Source of the DNA: Deltaproteobacteria bacterium
GTDB lineage: Bacteria > Desulfobacterota_E > Deferrimicrobia > Deferrimicrobiales > Deferrimicrobiaceae
DNA length: 64,000 nucleotides
NCBI GenBank assembly: GCA_023488945.1
Contig: JAMDBZ010000018.1
Coordinates: 1 to 64,000, forward strand
Direction: 5' to 3'
Each line of letters begins with the position of its first letter. Position 1 is the stretch's first letter. The notes below the pieces were generated by a model. That model had not been told where the DNA came from. It saw only the letters and a list, made by a program, of their open reading frames with translations, and did not search any database. The translations under genes and the position numbers were made by a program. Shown here piece after piece: positions 45,066 through 53,286 of this stretch.

Positions 45066-45619
45066 CCCCTTCAGGCGGTTCGCGCGCCCGGCGCCGGCCG
45101 GAAAACGGCCTGGCGGCCGCGCTGCTCCTCGCCGCGTTCATGACCCTGTTCCCGGCTTTCGCCGGATGGGCCGACATTTACCGGTGGGAGGACGAGCGGG
45201 GAATCATCCATTTCACGGACGACTTCTCCTCCATCCCTCCCTCTTACCGCGACAAGACGCGTCCCGTCGTGCGGGAGGCCCCCAGCGAAGGACCATCCGC
45301 GGGGGCCCCGGGAAACAGGGTCGCTCCCCCGAGGCCGGCCCGGGTTGAGCCGCAGCCGTCGGAATCCACATTGGGTGAAAACCGGGAAGAGGAGCGAGAG
45401 GCGCTCACTTCGCAGATCGAGCAACTGAAGGCCAAGATCGAGGCGAAAGAGAAACTGATCCGCCGGGTCGACGAAAAACGGTCCCTCGCGACAAACCCTT
45501 ATCGCAACCGCTTCGTCGACCCCGCCGACCTGGATCTTTACAACAAGTACCAGGCGGAGCTTCCGCAGGACCGGGAACATCTGAAAGATCTCGAATCCCG
45601 CCTCGACTCGGTCAAGTAA
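45062..45619 (+). CDS. DUF4124-domain secreted protein with coiled coil
   Basis: 185 aa. Signal peptide about 1-37, then a DUF4124-like motif (IYRWEDERGIIHFTDDFSSIP, about residues 39-58), a Pro-rich linker and a coiled coil (about 108-150, REALTSQIEQLKAKIEAKEK). It is probably periplasmic. Function is unknown. Its start overlaps the 27-aa peptide gene, and its last 8 nt overlap the convergent pseudouridine-synthase gene. Confidence 0.75.
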   Translation: MTPSGGSRARRRPENGLAAALLLAAFMTLFPAFAGWADIYRWEDERGIIHFTDDFSSIPPSYRDKTRPVVREAPSEGPSAGAPGNRVAPPRPARVEPQPSESTLGENREEEREALTSQIEQLKAKIEAKEKLIRRVDEKRSLATNPYRNRFVDPADLDLYNKYQAELPQDREHLKDLESRLDSVK

Positions 45620-46592
45620 TCCGGAATTCGGCGAACGCCGGCGGAGCCGGGGACTCGACCCGGACCCTCTCGCCCCGACCCGGATGGACGAATTCCACCG
45701 CCTCGGCGTGCAGGAGGAGCCGCTCGTGTCCCGGACCCGCCGGAGGCACGGCCGAATAGAGCCGGTCCCCGACGATGGGGAAGCCGGCCGCGGCCAGGTG
45801 GGCACGGATCTGGTGTCTCTTCCCCCGGCGGATGCGGGCCCGAACGAGGGTCCAGCCTTCGCCCGCCCGCACGGGGGTCACCGCCGTCCAGCGGCTCTCG
45901 TCCGGATCACGGAGGTCCGTCCGGACTCGCGCCCTCTCCCCACCCTCCGTTTCGAGGGGATACGGCATGACGAGTTCCCCTTCGAAGCGGCCCGACACCA
46001 CGCACAGGTAAGTCTTGCGGATCTCTCCGTGGTCCCGCTGCCGGCGGAGTTCCCGGAATGCCTCCTCCGTCAGGGCCGCGGGAACCGCCCCGCTGGTCGC
46101 ATAGTCCAGCCGGGTCAGGAGCGACAACCCGGGCCCTTCGGAGAACTCCACGACCGACGGGCAGATCCATCGCAGGAATCCCGCGAGCGTGCCGGTCTCG
46201 CCCGGCCGGTGCGCCTCCGTGTGGACCCCCGCAGGCTTGTCCAGGACGGCGGCCCAGTCATCCCTGTACAGAACGGCCGCGCCGGTGACCGCGCCGGGTG
46301 CCGGAAGCCAGTCCTCCCGCTCGGCGATTTCCGAGACCGCCACGCGGTCGCCCTCCCGCACCGGGACCCCCTTGGCGGCCCGCGCGCCGTTGACCGAAAC
46401 CCGCCCGGCCGCGATCGCGAAACGGACGCTGCGCGCGGGAACGTCCGGGACCCTGTCCCGGAGGAACCGGTCGAGGCGCGAGCCGTCCTCCCGCGGCGTG
46501 ACCCGGAACGCGAGGTCCCGTCTCACAGCCGCATCCCGAAGGCGGGCGAGGAATCCTGTCCCTCCCGCTTTTCCCTTTGACAGGTGTTCCAT
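45612..46592 (-). CDS. RluA-family pseudouridine synthase
   Basis: About 326 aa. An S4-like RNA-binding domain (about 40-95, SRLDRFLRDRVPDVPARSV) precedes the synthase core with the catalytic motif LLTRLDYATSGAV; its Asp is the nucleophile of the RLDxxTSG pattern. Further family motifs are VLDKPAGVHTEAHRPGE, KTYLCVVSGRFEG and KRHQIRAHLAA. RluC- or RluD-like modification of 23S rRNA is likely, but the exact site is unknown. The start is uncertain: ATG 46592 lacks a ribosome site and lies inside a possible plus-strand promoter, so GTG 46526 is an alternative. Confidence 0.9.
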   Translation of the reverse strand: MEHLSKGKAGGTGFLARLRDAAVRRDLAFRVTPREDGSRLDRFLRDRVPDVPARSVRFAIAAGRVSVNGARAAKGVPVREGDRVAVSEIAEREDWLPAPGAVTGAAVLYRDDWAAVLDKPAGVHTEAHRPGETGTLAGFLRWICPSVVEFSEGPGLSLLTRLDYATSGAVPAALTEEAFRELRRQRDHGEIRKTYLCVVSGRFEGELVMPYPLETEGGERARVRTDLRDPDESRWTAVTPVRAGEGWTLVRARIRRGKRHQIRAHLAAAGFPIVGDRLYSAVPPAGPGHERLLLHAEAVEFVHPGRGERVRVESPAPPAFAEFRIT

Positions 46593-46604
46593 ATACTGTA
46601 TACT
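46577..46604 (+). promoter_or_regulatory. Strong sigma-70 promoter with palindromic operator-like core
   Basis: TTGACA (46577-46582) and TATACT (46599-46604) are 16 nt apart on the plus strand. The -10 region contains TATACTG twice with a 7-bp period, and TATACTGTATA is itself a palindrome, so a repressor could bind here. No large gene follows; the nearest plus-strand candidate is the short transcript ending at the terminator near 46993. Confidence 0.55.
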
Positions 46605-46681
46605 GTATGCATAATGGGGTTCCATCGACACGACCGGCCGGCACCGCACCATGAGGCGGGGAGGACGCGGACTTCATCACG

Positions 46682-46831
46682 ATGAGCACCCGCGGTCGCA
46701 GCGGTTTCTCCCGGGTGATCACGGGAAACGCGCCGGGGAAGGTCGTCCCGGCGGCGAAGCGTTCCGTCATGCCCGTTACGCCCGAACGGCAGCCGTGGCC
46801 GCCTGCGTCGCCGAGGCGGACACGTTCTTGA
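46682..46831 (+). CDS. Possible 49-aa basic small protein
   Basis: Starts MSTRGRSGFSRVITGNAPGK and continues Pro/Arg-rich to the stop. About 80% of third codon positions are G or C, as in real genes here. The only Shine-Dalgarno-like sequence (GGGGAGGA) is about 18 nt upstream, too far to be convincing. It lies inside the short transcript unit. No family is recognised. Confidence 0.25.
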   Translation: MSTRGRSGFSRVITGNAPGKVVPAAKRSVMPVTPERQPWPPASPRRTRS

Positions 46832-46957
46832 GCGCGCACTGACATGTCGGCCGGCGGGTGATCTCCCGTTCCGGAGCGCGGCCTTCCACCGGGCACGCAC
46901 ACCAGGCACGCCGCGCCCCCCGGGGTCGTTACCCCCCGCACCGGCGGCGCGCTCGAT

Positions 46958-46993
46958 GCCCGGTCTCCACCCCCCCCGGAGACCGGGCTTTTT
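46958..46993 (+). terminator. Rho-independent terminator
   Basis: A perfect 11-bp stem, GCCCGGTCTCC / GGAGACCGGGC, with a 9-nt C-rich loop is followed by five T residues on the plus strand. No annotated long plus-strand gene ends here, so it marks the end of the short transcript. Confidence 0.88.
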
Positions 46994-47052
46994 CATGTTT
47001 ATTTAATCGATACCGGCACCTCCGGGAAAGGCGCCCTCGCGGTGTTGGTATA

Positions 47053-48603
47053 ATGCCCGTCATCGTGCTCCGCAACCGAAGAGCAACCCGGACACTCCGG
47101 CGAAGGCCCGGCCCCTTCGCCCTCTTTCTCGCCGCCATCCTGGGGACGGTTTTCATCCCTCCCCTTTTCGCGTCGGCGGGGGATCTGCCGATCACCCTCG
47201 ATGACGCGGTCCGGTTGGCCATCGCGAACAACCTCGCCCTGCGCGCGGCCTCGTTCGACCCGGCCGTCGCCGAGTCCGGCGCCCGCCGCGCCCACGGGAT
47301 CTACGATGTCCAGTTGACGTCTCTGCTCGATTTCCGCGGGGAAGACGACAAGCCGACGCCGGTCGCTCCCGATGCGGAACGGAAGCGGTTCTTCGACGCG
47401 AACGTGGCCGCGGAGCGCCTCCTCCCGAGCGGCGCCACCGCGTCGGTCGCCTTCACCAACCTGTTCAGCCGCGACAACCTCGGAATGCCCACCTCGCATT
47501 TCGCGAAGCCGGCCCTTTCCGTTTCGTTGTCGCAACCGCTTCTCCAGGGGTTCGGGCGCGACGTCACCGAGAAAGGGATCATCACGGCCCGCCTCTCCTC
47601 GGACGCGGCCGCATCGGACTGGCGCGCCAAGGCGCAGGCCACCGTCGCCGACGCCCGGGACGGCTTCTTCACGCTCCTTGCGGCCCGCAGCAACCTCGAG
47701 ACCCGGAAGATCTCCCTGGAGACCGCCAGGCGGCTCCACGCCCAGAACGAGGCCCGCGTGCGCGCCGGCCTCCTGGCGTCGATCGAACTCCTGGACTCGG
47801 CGTTTGGAGTGGCCCAGCGCCAGAAGGATCTCCTGGACGCCGAGAAAGCCGTCCGGGATGCCGAAGACGGTCTGCGCGTCCTGCTCCAGATCCCGGCGGA
47901 AGAACACCTCGTCCCCGCCGAGCCGGGAATCCCGTCGGAGGCAGCCCCCGGGGGACAGGAGGCCGTCGCGGCTGCGCTCGCCCACCGCCCCGAGATCATC
48001 TCCGCCCGGCTGGCGCTCCGCACCGCGGAGTTCAACGCGCAAGTCGCCGGCAACGCCGTCCTTCCGTCGCTCGCCTTGACCGGGAGCGCCGGCGTCTCGG
48101 GGCTCGGATCCGACTACGGTCGCGCGCTGGACGACCTGGGGAGCGGGAAATACCCGTCCTGGGCCGCGGGACTCTCCTTCTCGTTCCCGATCGGGAACGC
48201 CGCGGCGCGCGAAGACCTCGCCGCGAGCCGCCTGAAGGCGCGCCAGGCCCGCGTTTCCCTGAGGAGCCTCGAGGAGTCGATCGGACTCGAGGTCCGGTCG
48301 GCCCTGCGGGACCTCGAGACCCGGAAGAAGCAGATCGACGTCGCCGGGAAGGGTCTCGAACTGGCGGAGGCCCGCTTCGCATCGTATCTCGAGCGTGCCC
48401 GGATCGGGCTGGCCACCACGAAGGACACGCTCCAGGCCGAATCGGACCGCGTCGCGGCACGCAATGCGCTCGTGACCGCCCGAACCGACCTCCAGGGGGC
48501 GCTGACCCGCCTCTGGAAGAGCACGGGGGAGCTCCTCGACCGGCACGGGATCCGGATCGGGAACGAGGAGATCCGGGAAATGATCGAGAAGGAGACCCGA
48601 TGA
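47053..48603 (+). CDS. TolC-family outer-membrane efflux protein
   Basis: About 516 aa with a signal peptide (about 1-44, ending FASAGD) and two outer-membrane-efflux (OEP) repeats rich in amphipathic helices, for example LTLDDAVRLAIANNLAL-type starts and LEARSALRDLETRKKQIDVA. It forms the outer-membrane channel for the MacA/MacB-like genes that follow, overlapping the adaptor gene by 4 nt (ATGA). An extended -10 (TGGTATAAT) overlaps ATG 47053, so the true start may be GTG 47065 on a nearly leaderless mRNA. Confidence 0.88.
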   Translation: MPVIVLRNRRATRTLRRRPGPFALFLAAILGTVFIPPLFASAGDLPITLDDAVRLAIANNLALRAASFDPAVAESGARRAHGIYDVQLTSLLDFRGEDDKPTPVAPDAERKRFFDANVAAERLLPSGATASVAFTNLFSRDNLGMPTSHFAKPALSVSLSQPLLQGFGRDVTEKGIITARLSSDAAASDWRAKAQATVADARDGFFTLLAARSNLETRKISLETARRLHAQNEARVRAGLLASIELLDSAFGVAQRQKDLLDAEKAVRDAEDGLRVLLQIPAEEHLVPAEPGIPSEAAPGGQEAVAAALAHRPEIISARLALRTAEFNAQVAGNAVLPSLALTGSAGVSGLGSDYGRALDDLGSGKYPSWAAGLSFSFPIGNAAAREDLAASRLKARQARVSLRSLEESIGLEVRSALRDLETRKKQIDVAGKGLELAEARFASYLERARIGLATTKDTLQAESDRVAARNALVTARTDLQGALTRLWKSTGELLDRHGIRIGNEEIREMIEKETR

Positions 48604-49769
48604 GACCATGGATCGCCGCCGCTTCGGCGGCCTCTCTCCTCGCCGCGGGAATTCTCGCGGCCGGGGGCTGCAGCGGGGACAAGGGCCCCCGGTACCGCAC
48701 GGCGCCCGCCGAAAAGGGACCCATCACGGAAACGGTCACTGCGACGGGGAATCTGAACGCCGTCACGACGGTCCAGGTGGGAAGCCAGGTCTCCGGGGCC
48801 ATCCAGGAGATTCTCGTCGACTTCAACTCGCGGGTCCGCAAGGGGCAGGTCATCGCGAAGATCGACCCCCGCCTGTTCGAGGCCCAAGTGGTCCAGGCGC
48901 GCGGCGCGCTCCGGAACGCCGAGGCCGCGTTGAACAAGGCGGCCGTCCAGGAAGCCAATGACTTGCGGACCCTGAAGCGCAACAAGGAGCTGATCCGGGA
49001 CGGCTTCGTGGCGCAGGCCGACGTGGACGCGGCGCAGACCGCCTACGACGCGGCGGTCGCGACGCGCAAGAGCGCCGAGGCGCAGGTCGAACAGGCGCGC
49101 GGCGCCCTGTCCGTCGCCGAGACGAATCTCCGCTACACGACGATCCACTCCCCCGTGGACGGGATCGTCGTCTCGCGCAACGTCGACGCCGGACAGACGG
49201 TGGCCGCGAGCTTTCAGACGCCGACCCTCTTCACCATCGCCCAGGACCTCACGAAGATGCAGATCGACACCAACGTCGACGAGTCGGACATCGGGAAGAC
49301 GCGGGTCGGGCAGGTCGTGGATTTCACCGTGGATGCCTATCCCGAGAAAACGTTCACGGGGGTGGTCGTCCAGGTGCGGAACGCGCCGATCATCACCCAG
49401 AACGTCGTGACGTACGACGTCGTCGTCCGCGTCGACAACAGGGATCTCCTTCTCAAGCCCGGAATGACCGCGAATGTCTCGATCCGGATCCGCGAGGTCC
49501 CGGACGCTCTCAAGATCCCCAACGCCGCCCTCCGCTACCGGCCGTCCGGCACGGCCGGGAACGGCGAGACGCGCGGCGCCCGCGTCTACCTCCTCGGGAA
49601 GGACGGGAAGCCATCCCCCGTCCCCGTCACGCTCGGAATCAGCGACGGCTCCTTCACGGAGGTCGTCTCGGGGAATCTCAGGCCCGGCGATCCCGTCATC
49701 GTTTCCGAGATCGCGAAGCGGCCCGGCTCCGGCGGGCCGCCCGGATTCGGGATCGGCGGATTCCGCTGA
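48600..49769 (+). CDS. Periplasmic adaptor, HlyD/MacA-like
   Basis: 389 aa. N-terminal signal (about 1-24) with a possible lipobox ending at Cys24 (LAAGGC), then a biotinyl-lipoyl domain, an alpha-helical hairpin (about 90-155), the second half-lipoyl segment (IHSPVDGIVVSRNVDAGQTV) and the beta-barrel (VDFTVDAYPEKTFTGVV). The adaptor links the MacB-like ABC pump to the TolC-family channel. It overlaps tolC-like (4 nt) and shares one base with the ATPase gene start, so the four genes form one operon. Confidence 0.93.
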   Translation: MRPWIAAASAASLLAAGILAAGGCSGDKGPRYRTAPAEKGPITETVTATGNLNAVTTVQVGSQVSGAIQEILVDFNSRVRKGQVIAKIDPRLFEAQVVQARGALRNAEAALNKAAVQEANDLRTLKRNKELIRDGFVAQADVDAAQTAYDAAVATRKSAEAQVEQARGALSVAETNLRYTTIHSPVDGIVVSRNVDAGQTVAASFQTPTLFTIAQDLTKMQIDTNVDESDIGKTRVGQVVDFTVDAYPEKTFTGVVVQVRNAPIITQNVVTYDVVVRVDNRDLLLKPGMTANVSIRIREVPDALKIPNAALRYRPSGTAGNGETRGARVYLLGKDGKPSPVPVTLGISDGSFTEVVSGNLRPGDPVIVSEIAKRPGSGGPPGFGIGGFR

Positions 49770-50482
49770 TGTCCGGGCTCCCGGCGATCGAGACGATCCG
49801 CCTGTGCAAGACGTACCGCATCGATGACGTCCGGGTCGAGGCGCTGCGCGACATCGATTTGGCGATTCCCCGCGGCGAGTTCCTCGCGGTGATGGGGCCG
49901 TCGGGCTCCGGCAAGTCCACCCTCATGAACATCCTCGGATGCCTGGACCGTCCCACGTCCGGGACCTGCCGCATCGACGGGCTGGATACCGCCGCCCTTT
50001 CGCGCAACGCCCTGGCGGACATCCGGAGGAGCAGGATCGGATTCGTCTTCCAGGGTTTCAACCTCCTCCCCCGGATGACGGCCCTGGAAAACGTCGAGCT
50101 GCCGATGATCTACGACAACGTCCCCTCCGGGAAGCGGCGGTCGCGGGCCCGGGACGCCCTGGCCGCGGTGGGGATCCTCGAGCGGGAGCACCATCTCCCG
50201 ACGCAGATGTCGGGGGGACAGCAGCAGCGCGTCGCGATCGCGCGGGCGATCGTCAACAACCCCTCCTTCGTCCTGGCGGACGAGCCGACCGGGAACCTCG
50301 ACACGGCGACGAGCGAAGAGATCATGTCCCTCTTCGATCGGCTGAACCGGGAGAACGGGATCACGCTCATCATCGTCACTCACGAGCCCGACATCGCGCA
50401 GCTCGCCCGGCGCATCGTCCGGTTCCGGGACGGCCGGGTGGTGTCGGACGAAAGGACATCGACGGGAGCTTCCGCTCAATGA
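49769..50482 (+). CDS. MacB-like ABC transporter ATPase
   Basis: 237 aa. Walker [10 protein letters not shown], signature [19 protein letters not shown], Walker [13 protein letters not shown] and the switch His in THEPDIA are all intact. It is of the LolD/MacB class that powers mechanotransmission, not substrate translocation. Here ATPase and permease are separate genes, unlike E. coli MacB. The start shares one base with the adaptor stop (TGATG), and the end overlaps the permease ATG by 4 nt. Confidence 0.95.
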   Translation: MSGLPAIETIRLCKTYRIDDVRVEALRDIDLAIPRGEFLAVMGPSGSGKSTLMNILGCLDRPTSGTCRIDGLDTAALSRNALADIRRSRIGFVFQGFNLLPRMTALENVELPMIYDNVPSGKRRSRARDALAAVGILEREHHLPTQMSGGQQQRVAIARAIVNNPSFVLADEPTGNLDTATSEEIMSLFDRLNRENGITLIIVTHEPDIAQLARRIVRFRDGRVVSDERTSTGASAQ

Positions 50483-51705
50483 ACCTCGCATCGGCGACCA
50501 AGTCGGCCTCCCGGTCCCTGCGGGCGAACAAGATGCGCTCCTTCCTCACGATGTTGGGCATGATCATCGGGGTCGGCGCCGTGATCGCCATGGTCGCCGT
50601 GGGCGCGGGAGCCAACGAGCGGCTCGCGGCCCAGATCGCCTCGATCGGCTCGAACCTCCTCATAGTGCTCCCCGGGAGCACGACTTCGGGCGGACTTCGT
50701 TCGGGGTTCGGCGGCGCCCCCACCCTGACGATGGCCGACGCCCGCGCCATCGGCCGCGAGCTGTCCGCCGTCCGGTTCGCCGCCCCCGCGATCCGGACCT
50801 CCGCGCCCGTCGTCTACGGCAACCAGAACTGGAGCACCATCGTCCAGGGCGTCACACCGGAATATTTCGACATCCGGGACTGGAAAATCGCGGACGGCCG
50901 GTTCTTCACATCCGACGAAGTGGACGCCGCCGCGAAAGTGGCGGTCCTCGGCCGGACCGTCGCGTCGAACCTCTTCGGCGACGAGAACCCCGTGGGGAAG
51001 ATCGTCCGCATCAAGCGCGTGCCGTTCACCGTCGTGGGACTGCTGGAACGAAAGGGCCAGTCGCCGCAGGGACAGGACCAGGACGACATCGTCATCGCGC
51101 CGATCACGTCCGTCCAGAAGAAGCTCGCCGGAACGACCCACCTCGGGATGGTCGGCGTCATCCTCGTCCAGGCGACGGGGCCCGACACCATCCGCGAAGC
51201 GGAAACCCAGGTGACCGATCTTCTCCGCCAGCGACACCGGATCGCGCGGGGCCAGGAGGACGACTTCTCGGTCCGCAACCTCTCCGAGATGCTTTCGGTC
51301 GCGGAGGCTTCGACCCGCATCATGGGCCTGCTGCTCGGCGCGATCGCCTCCGTCTCCCTGATCGTGGGCGGGATCGGGATCATGAACATCATGCTTGTCT
51401 CGGTCACCGAACGGACGCGGGAGATCGGGATCCGGATGGCGGTGGGGGCCCGGGAGCGCGACATCCTCCTCCAGTTCCTGATCGAGGCGGTGGTCCTCGC
51501 CCTGACGGGGGGAAGCATCGGCATCCTGGCGGGGATCGGCGGGTCCGTCCTCATTTCGCGGATCGCGGGCTGGTCGACGCTCATCTCGCCCGCCGCCGTC
51601 CTCGTCGCCTTCGGGTTCTCGGCGGCGGTCGGGATCTTCTTCGGCTTCTACCCGGCCAGGAAGGCCTCCCGCCTCGACCCGATCGAGGCGCTCCGGCACG
51701 AGTGA
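50479..51705 (+). CDS. MacB-like ABC transporter permease
   Basis: 408 aa with one N-terminal transmembrane helix (about 21-43), a large periplasmic domain and three C-terminal helices, the MacB/LolCE layout. The N-terminal RANKMRSFLTMLGMIIGVGAVI and C-terminal VSVTERTREIGIRMAVGARERDI motifs are classic, and it ends with FYPARKASRLDPIEALRHE. The substrate is unknown (peptide, siderophore, lipid or macrolide are known for the family). It is the last gene of the efflux operon and converges on the cytochrome gene 16 nt later. Confidence 0.95.
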   Translation: MNLASATKSASRSLRANKMRSFLTMLGMIIGVGAVIAMVAVGAGANERLAAQIASIGSNLLIVLPGSTTSGGLRSGFGGAPTLTMADARAIGRELSAVRFAAPAIRTSAPVVYGNQNWSTIVQGVTPEYFDIRDWKIADGRFFTSDEVDAAAKVAVLGRTVASNLFGDENPVGKIVRIKRVPFTVVGLLERKGQSPQGQDQDDIVIAPITSVQKKLAGTTHLGMVGVILVQATGPDTIREAETQVTDLLRQRHRIARGQEDDFSVRNLSEMLSVAEASTRIMGLLLGAIASVSLIVGGIGIMNIMLVSVTERTREIGIRMAVGARERDILLQFLIEAVVLALTGGSIGILAGIGGSVLISRIAGWSTLISPAAVLVAFGFSAAVGIFFGFYPARKASRLDPIEALRHE

Positions 51706-51721
51706 TGCGCGGGTCCCCAGC

Positions 51722-53227
51722 TCAACGCCGGTGGCAGAGGGTACAGATCGCCCCCCCTTCCCCCGCGACCACGAAACGGTGTTTCCGGACGCCGGCGGGT
51801 CCTTCCCGGACGTCGATATGCGGGTTGTGGCATGTCGTACACGTCAGCTTCCCCTTCCCGTCGAGCTTGAACGGCTCGGGGATCGCCATCCGCGGCGTGA
51901 CGATGTGGTCGACGCCCATGGGGTGGTTCTCCTGGGGGTGACAGCGCAAACAGATCAGCCGCGTGTTCGAAATGAAAGAGACCCGCGCGGCCTCCTCGTT
52001 GGTGGGGTCCGTCATCGTATCGTGGCAGAACTTGCAGGCCGTCCGGTCCGTCATCGCGGAATGCGGGTTGCGGCCCGCCAAGTCCGCCCGGTCATGGCAC
52101 CGGAAGCAGATCGCGTTGATCGGTTGCCCGGCCACCCGTCCCCGGATCGCGACGCCGCTTCCCCCTTGCGGAGTCGGATCATGGCATGTCAGGCACCGGA
52201 TCTTCCCTTCCGCCGACAGCGGCAGCTCCGCTCCCGGCTTCATTCCAGGTGCCGGCCTGACGAGGATCGGATGGCAGGAGTCCATCGCCCCGTGGCACGA
52301 GAGGCAGATCTGAAGGTCGTCCCCGCGGTACCTGAGATTCTTCCGCATCTCCTCGGGCCGGATCGCCATCCCCGCATGGCACGCCAGGCAGCCGGAATAG
52401 TCCGCCTTCCGGTGGGGATTGACGTATCGCCCGGACTCGAGCGATTCGACATATTCCCGCCGCAGGAAGTGGAGCGTCGTGTCCGTCCCGTGGGGATCGT
52501 GGCAGGTGCCGCAGGTGACTCCGCCCCTCTTGTCGCGCGGAAGGCCCGGGGGGAGTTTCTGGAGGGGATCCGCGTTCGCGGGATGCGCCTTCTCCCTCAC
52601 GTTGTGGCAGAAATCGCAGACCTGGCCGATCTTCTCCTTCACCTCCACCGTGCCGGCGCTGTCCGTCGGGCCGGGGCGGATCGTGTGGCAGGTATAACAC
52701 TTCCCGCTCTTCGCCTCGGCCCGGTGGGGATTGATCGCGTTGAACGCCCTCCCGTGGCAGTCGAGGCACATGTCGATCCGGACCGCGTACCGCCCCGTGT
52801 CGAATCCCCGCAACAGGTAGGCTTCGCCCGTCTTCAGGTGCACGTCGTGGCACGTCGAGCAGATCACGTCGCCCGATGCGCTCAAGGGGAGGCCTTCGGG
52901 CAGCTTCCTGTCGGTTTTTTCGACGACCGGATGGTGGCTGGCTTCGGCGCTCGGGTGGCAATCGCGGCAAAGCGCGACGGGGTCCTTCCCGAGGCCGGCG
53001 AGGACCTCCGCCGCGGGCGTCTTTCCCCTGTCCGGGACGCGGGCGTGACACTCCCGGCAGTCCATCGCGACATGGGGATTGATTCTCGAGACAGCGGGAG
53101 GCGGCCTCTCCTCGGCGCGGGCAGGGCCGATCGGAGCGGCCCCGCTCCAAGAGGCGACGATCGCAACCGCCACGGGCAGCGATCGGGCGGCGCGCAACCA
53201 GGTATGGCCATCGGCGCCCATCGCCAT
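51722..53227 (-). CDS. Periplasmic multihaem c-type cytochrome (15 CXXCH)
   Basis: 501 aa with a signal peptide (about 1-38, ending GPARAEE) and 15 CXXCH haem-attachment motifs: CRECH, CRDCH, CSTCH, CLDCH, CYTCH, CDFCH, CGTCH, CLACH, CLSCH, CLTCH, CFRCH, CKFCH, CLRCH, CTTCH and CTLCH. Many extra His residues could be distal ligands. It probably carries electrons across the periplasm or outer membrane, as in metal-reducing Geobacter relatives. The ATG at 53227 has no Shine-Dalgarno and lies 2 nt from a TATAAT; translation may begin at the in-frame ATG two codons later. It diverges from the TPR gene. Confidence 0.93.
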   Translation of the reverse strand: MAMGADGHTWLRAARSLPVAVAIVASWSGAAPIGPARAEERPPPAVSRINPHVAMDCRECHARVPDRGKTPAAEVLAGLGKDPVALCRDCHPSAEASHHPVVEKTDRKLPEGLPLSASGDVICSTCHDVHLKTGEAYLLRGFDTGRYAVRIDMCLDCHGRAFNAINPHRAEAKSGKCYTCHTIRPGPTDSAGTVEVKEKIGQVCDFCHNVREKAHPANADPLQKLPPGLPRDKRGGVTCGTCHDPHGTDTTLHFLRREYVESLESGRYVNPHRKADYSGCLACHAGMAIRPEEMRKNLRYRGDDLQICLSCHGAMDSCHPILVRPAPGMKPGAELPLSAEGKIRCLTCHDPTPQGGSGVAIRGRVAGQPINAICFRCHDRADLAGRNPHSAMTDRTACKFCHDTMTDPTNEEAARVSFISNTRLICLRCHPQENHPMGVDHIVTPRMAIPEPFKLDGKGKLTCTTCHNPHIDVREGPAGVRKHRFVVAGEGGAICTLCHRR

Positions 53228-53229
53228 GT

Positions 53230-53237
53230 ATTATAAT
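53230..53237. promoter_or_regulatory. Shared palindromic -10 (ATTATAAT) between divergent genes
   Basis: ATTATAAT reads as TATAAT on both strands. For the minus-strand cytochrome it is almost at the start codon; for the plus-strand TPR gene it is 50 nt upstream. No good -35 was found for either direction. Confidence 0.35.
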
Positions 53238-53286
53238 TGGCAAATTCGGATTCGTCTGCTGCGAACGCCCAGTGTGGGGGAAGGTC

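Larger units (their letters stand above)
46611..46993 (+). ncRNA. Candidate short transcript of about 380 nt (ncRNA or small-protein mRNA)
   Basis: Bounded by the promoter at 46577-46604 and the terminator at 46958-46993, both on the plus strand. It does not show the signature segments of RNase P RNA, tmRNA, SRP RNA or 6S RNA that I can recognise. It contains one 49-codon frame with high third-position GC (46682-46831). The region between rluA and tolC is otherwise empty, so this explains the 460-nt gap. Confidence 0.4.

Noticed and set aside
46890..46950. A c-di-GMP (GEMM) riboswitch-like stretch with CACGCACA
   Set aside because: Only the first conserved block is similar. The second (GCAAAG) and the tetraloop receptor are missing.
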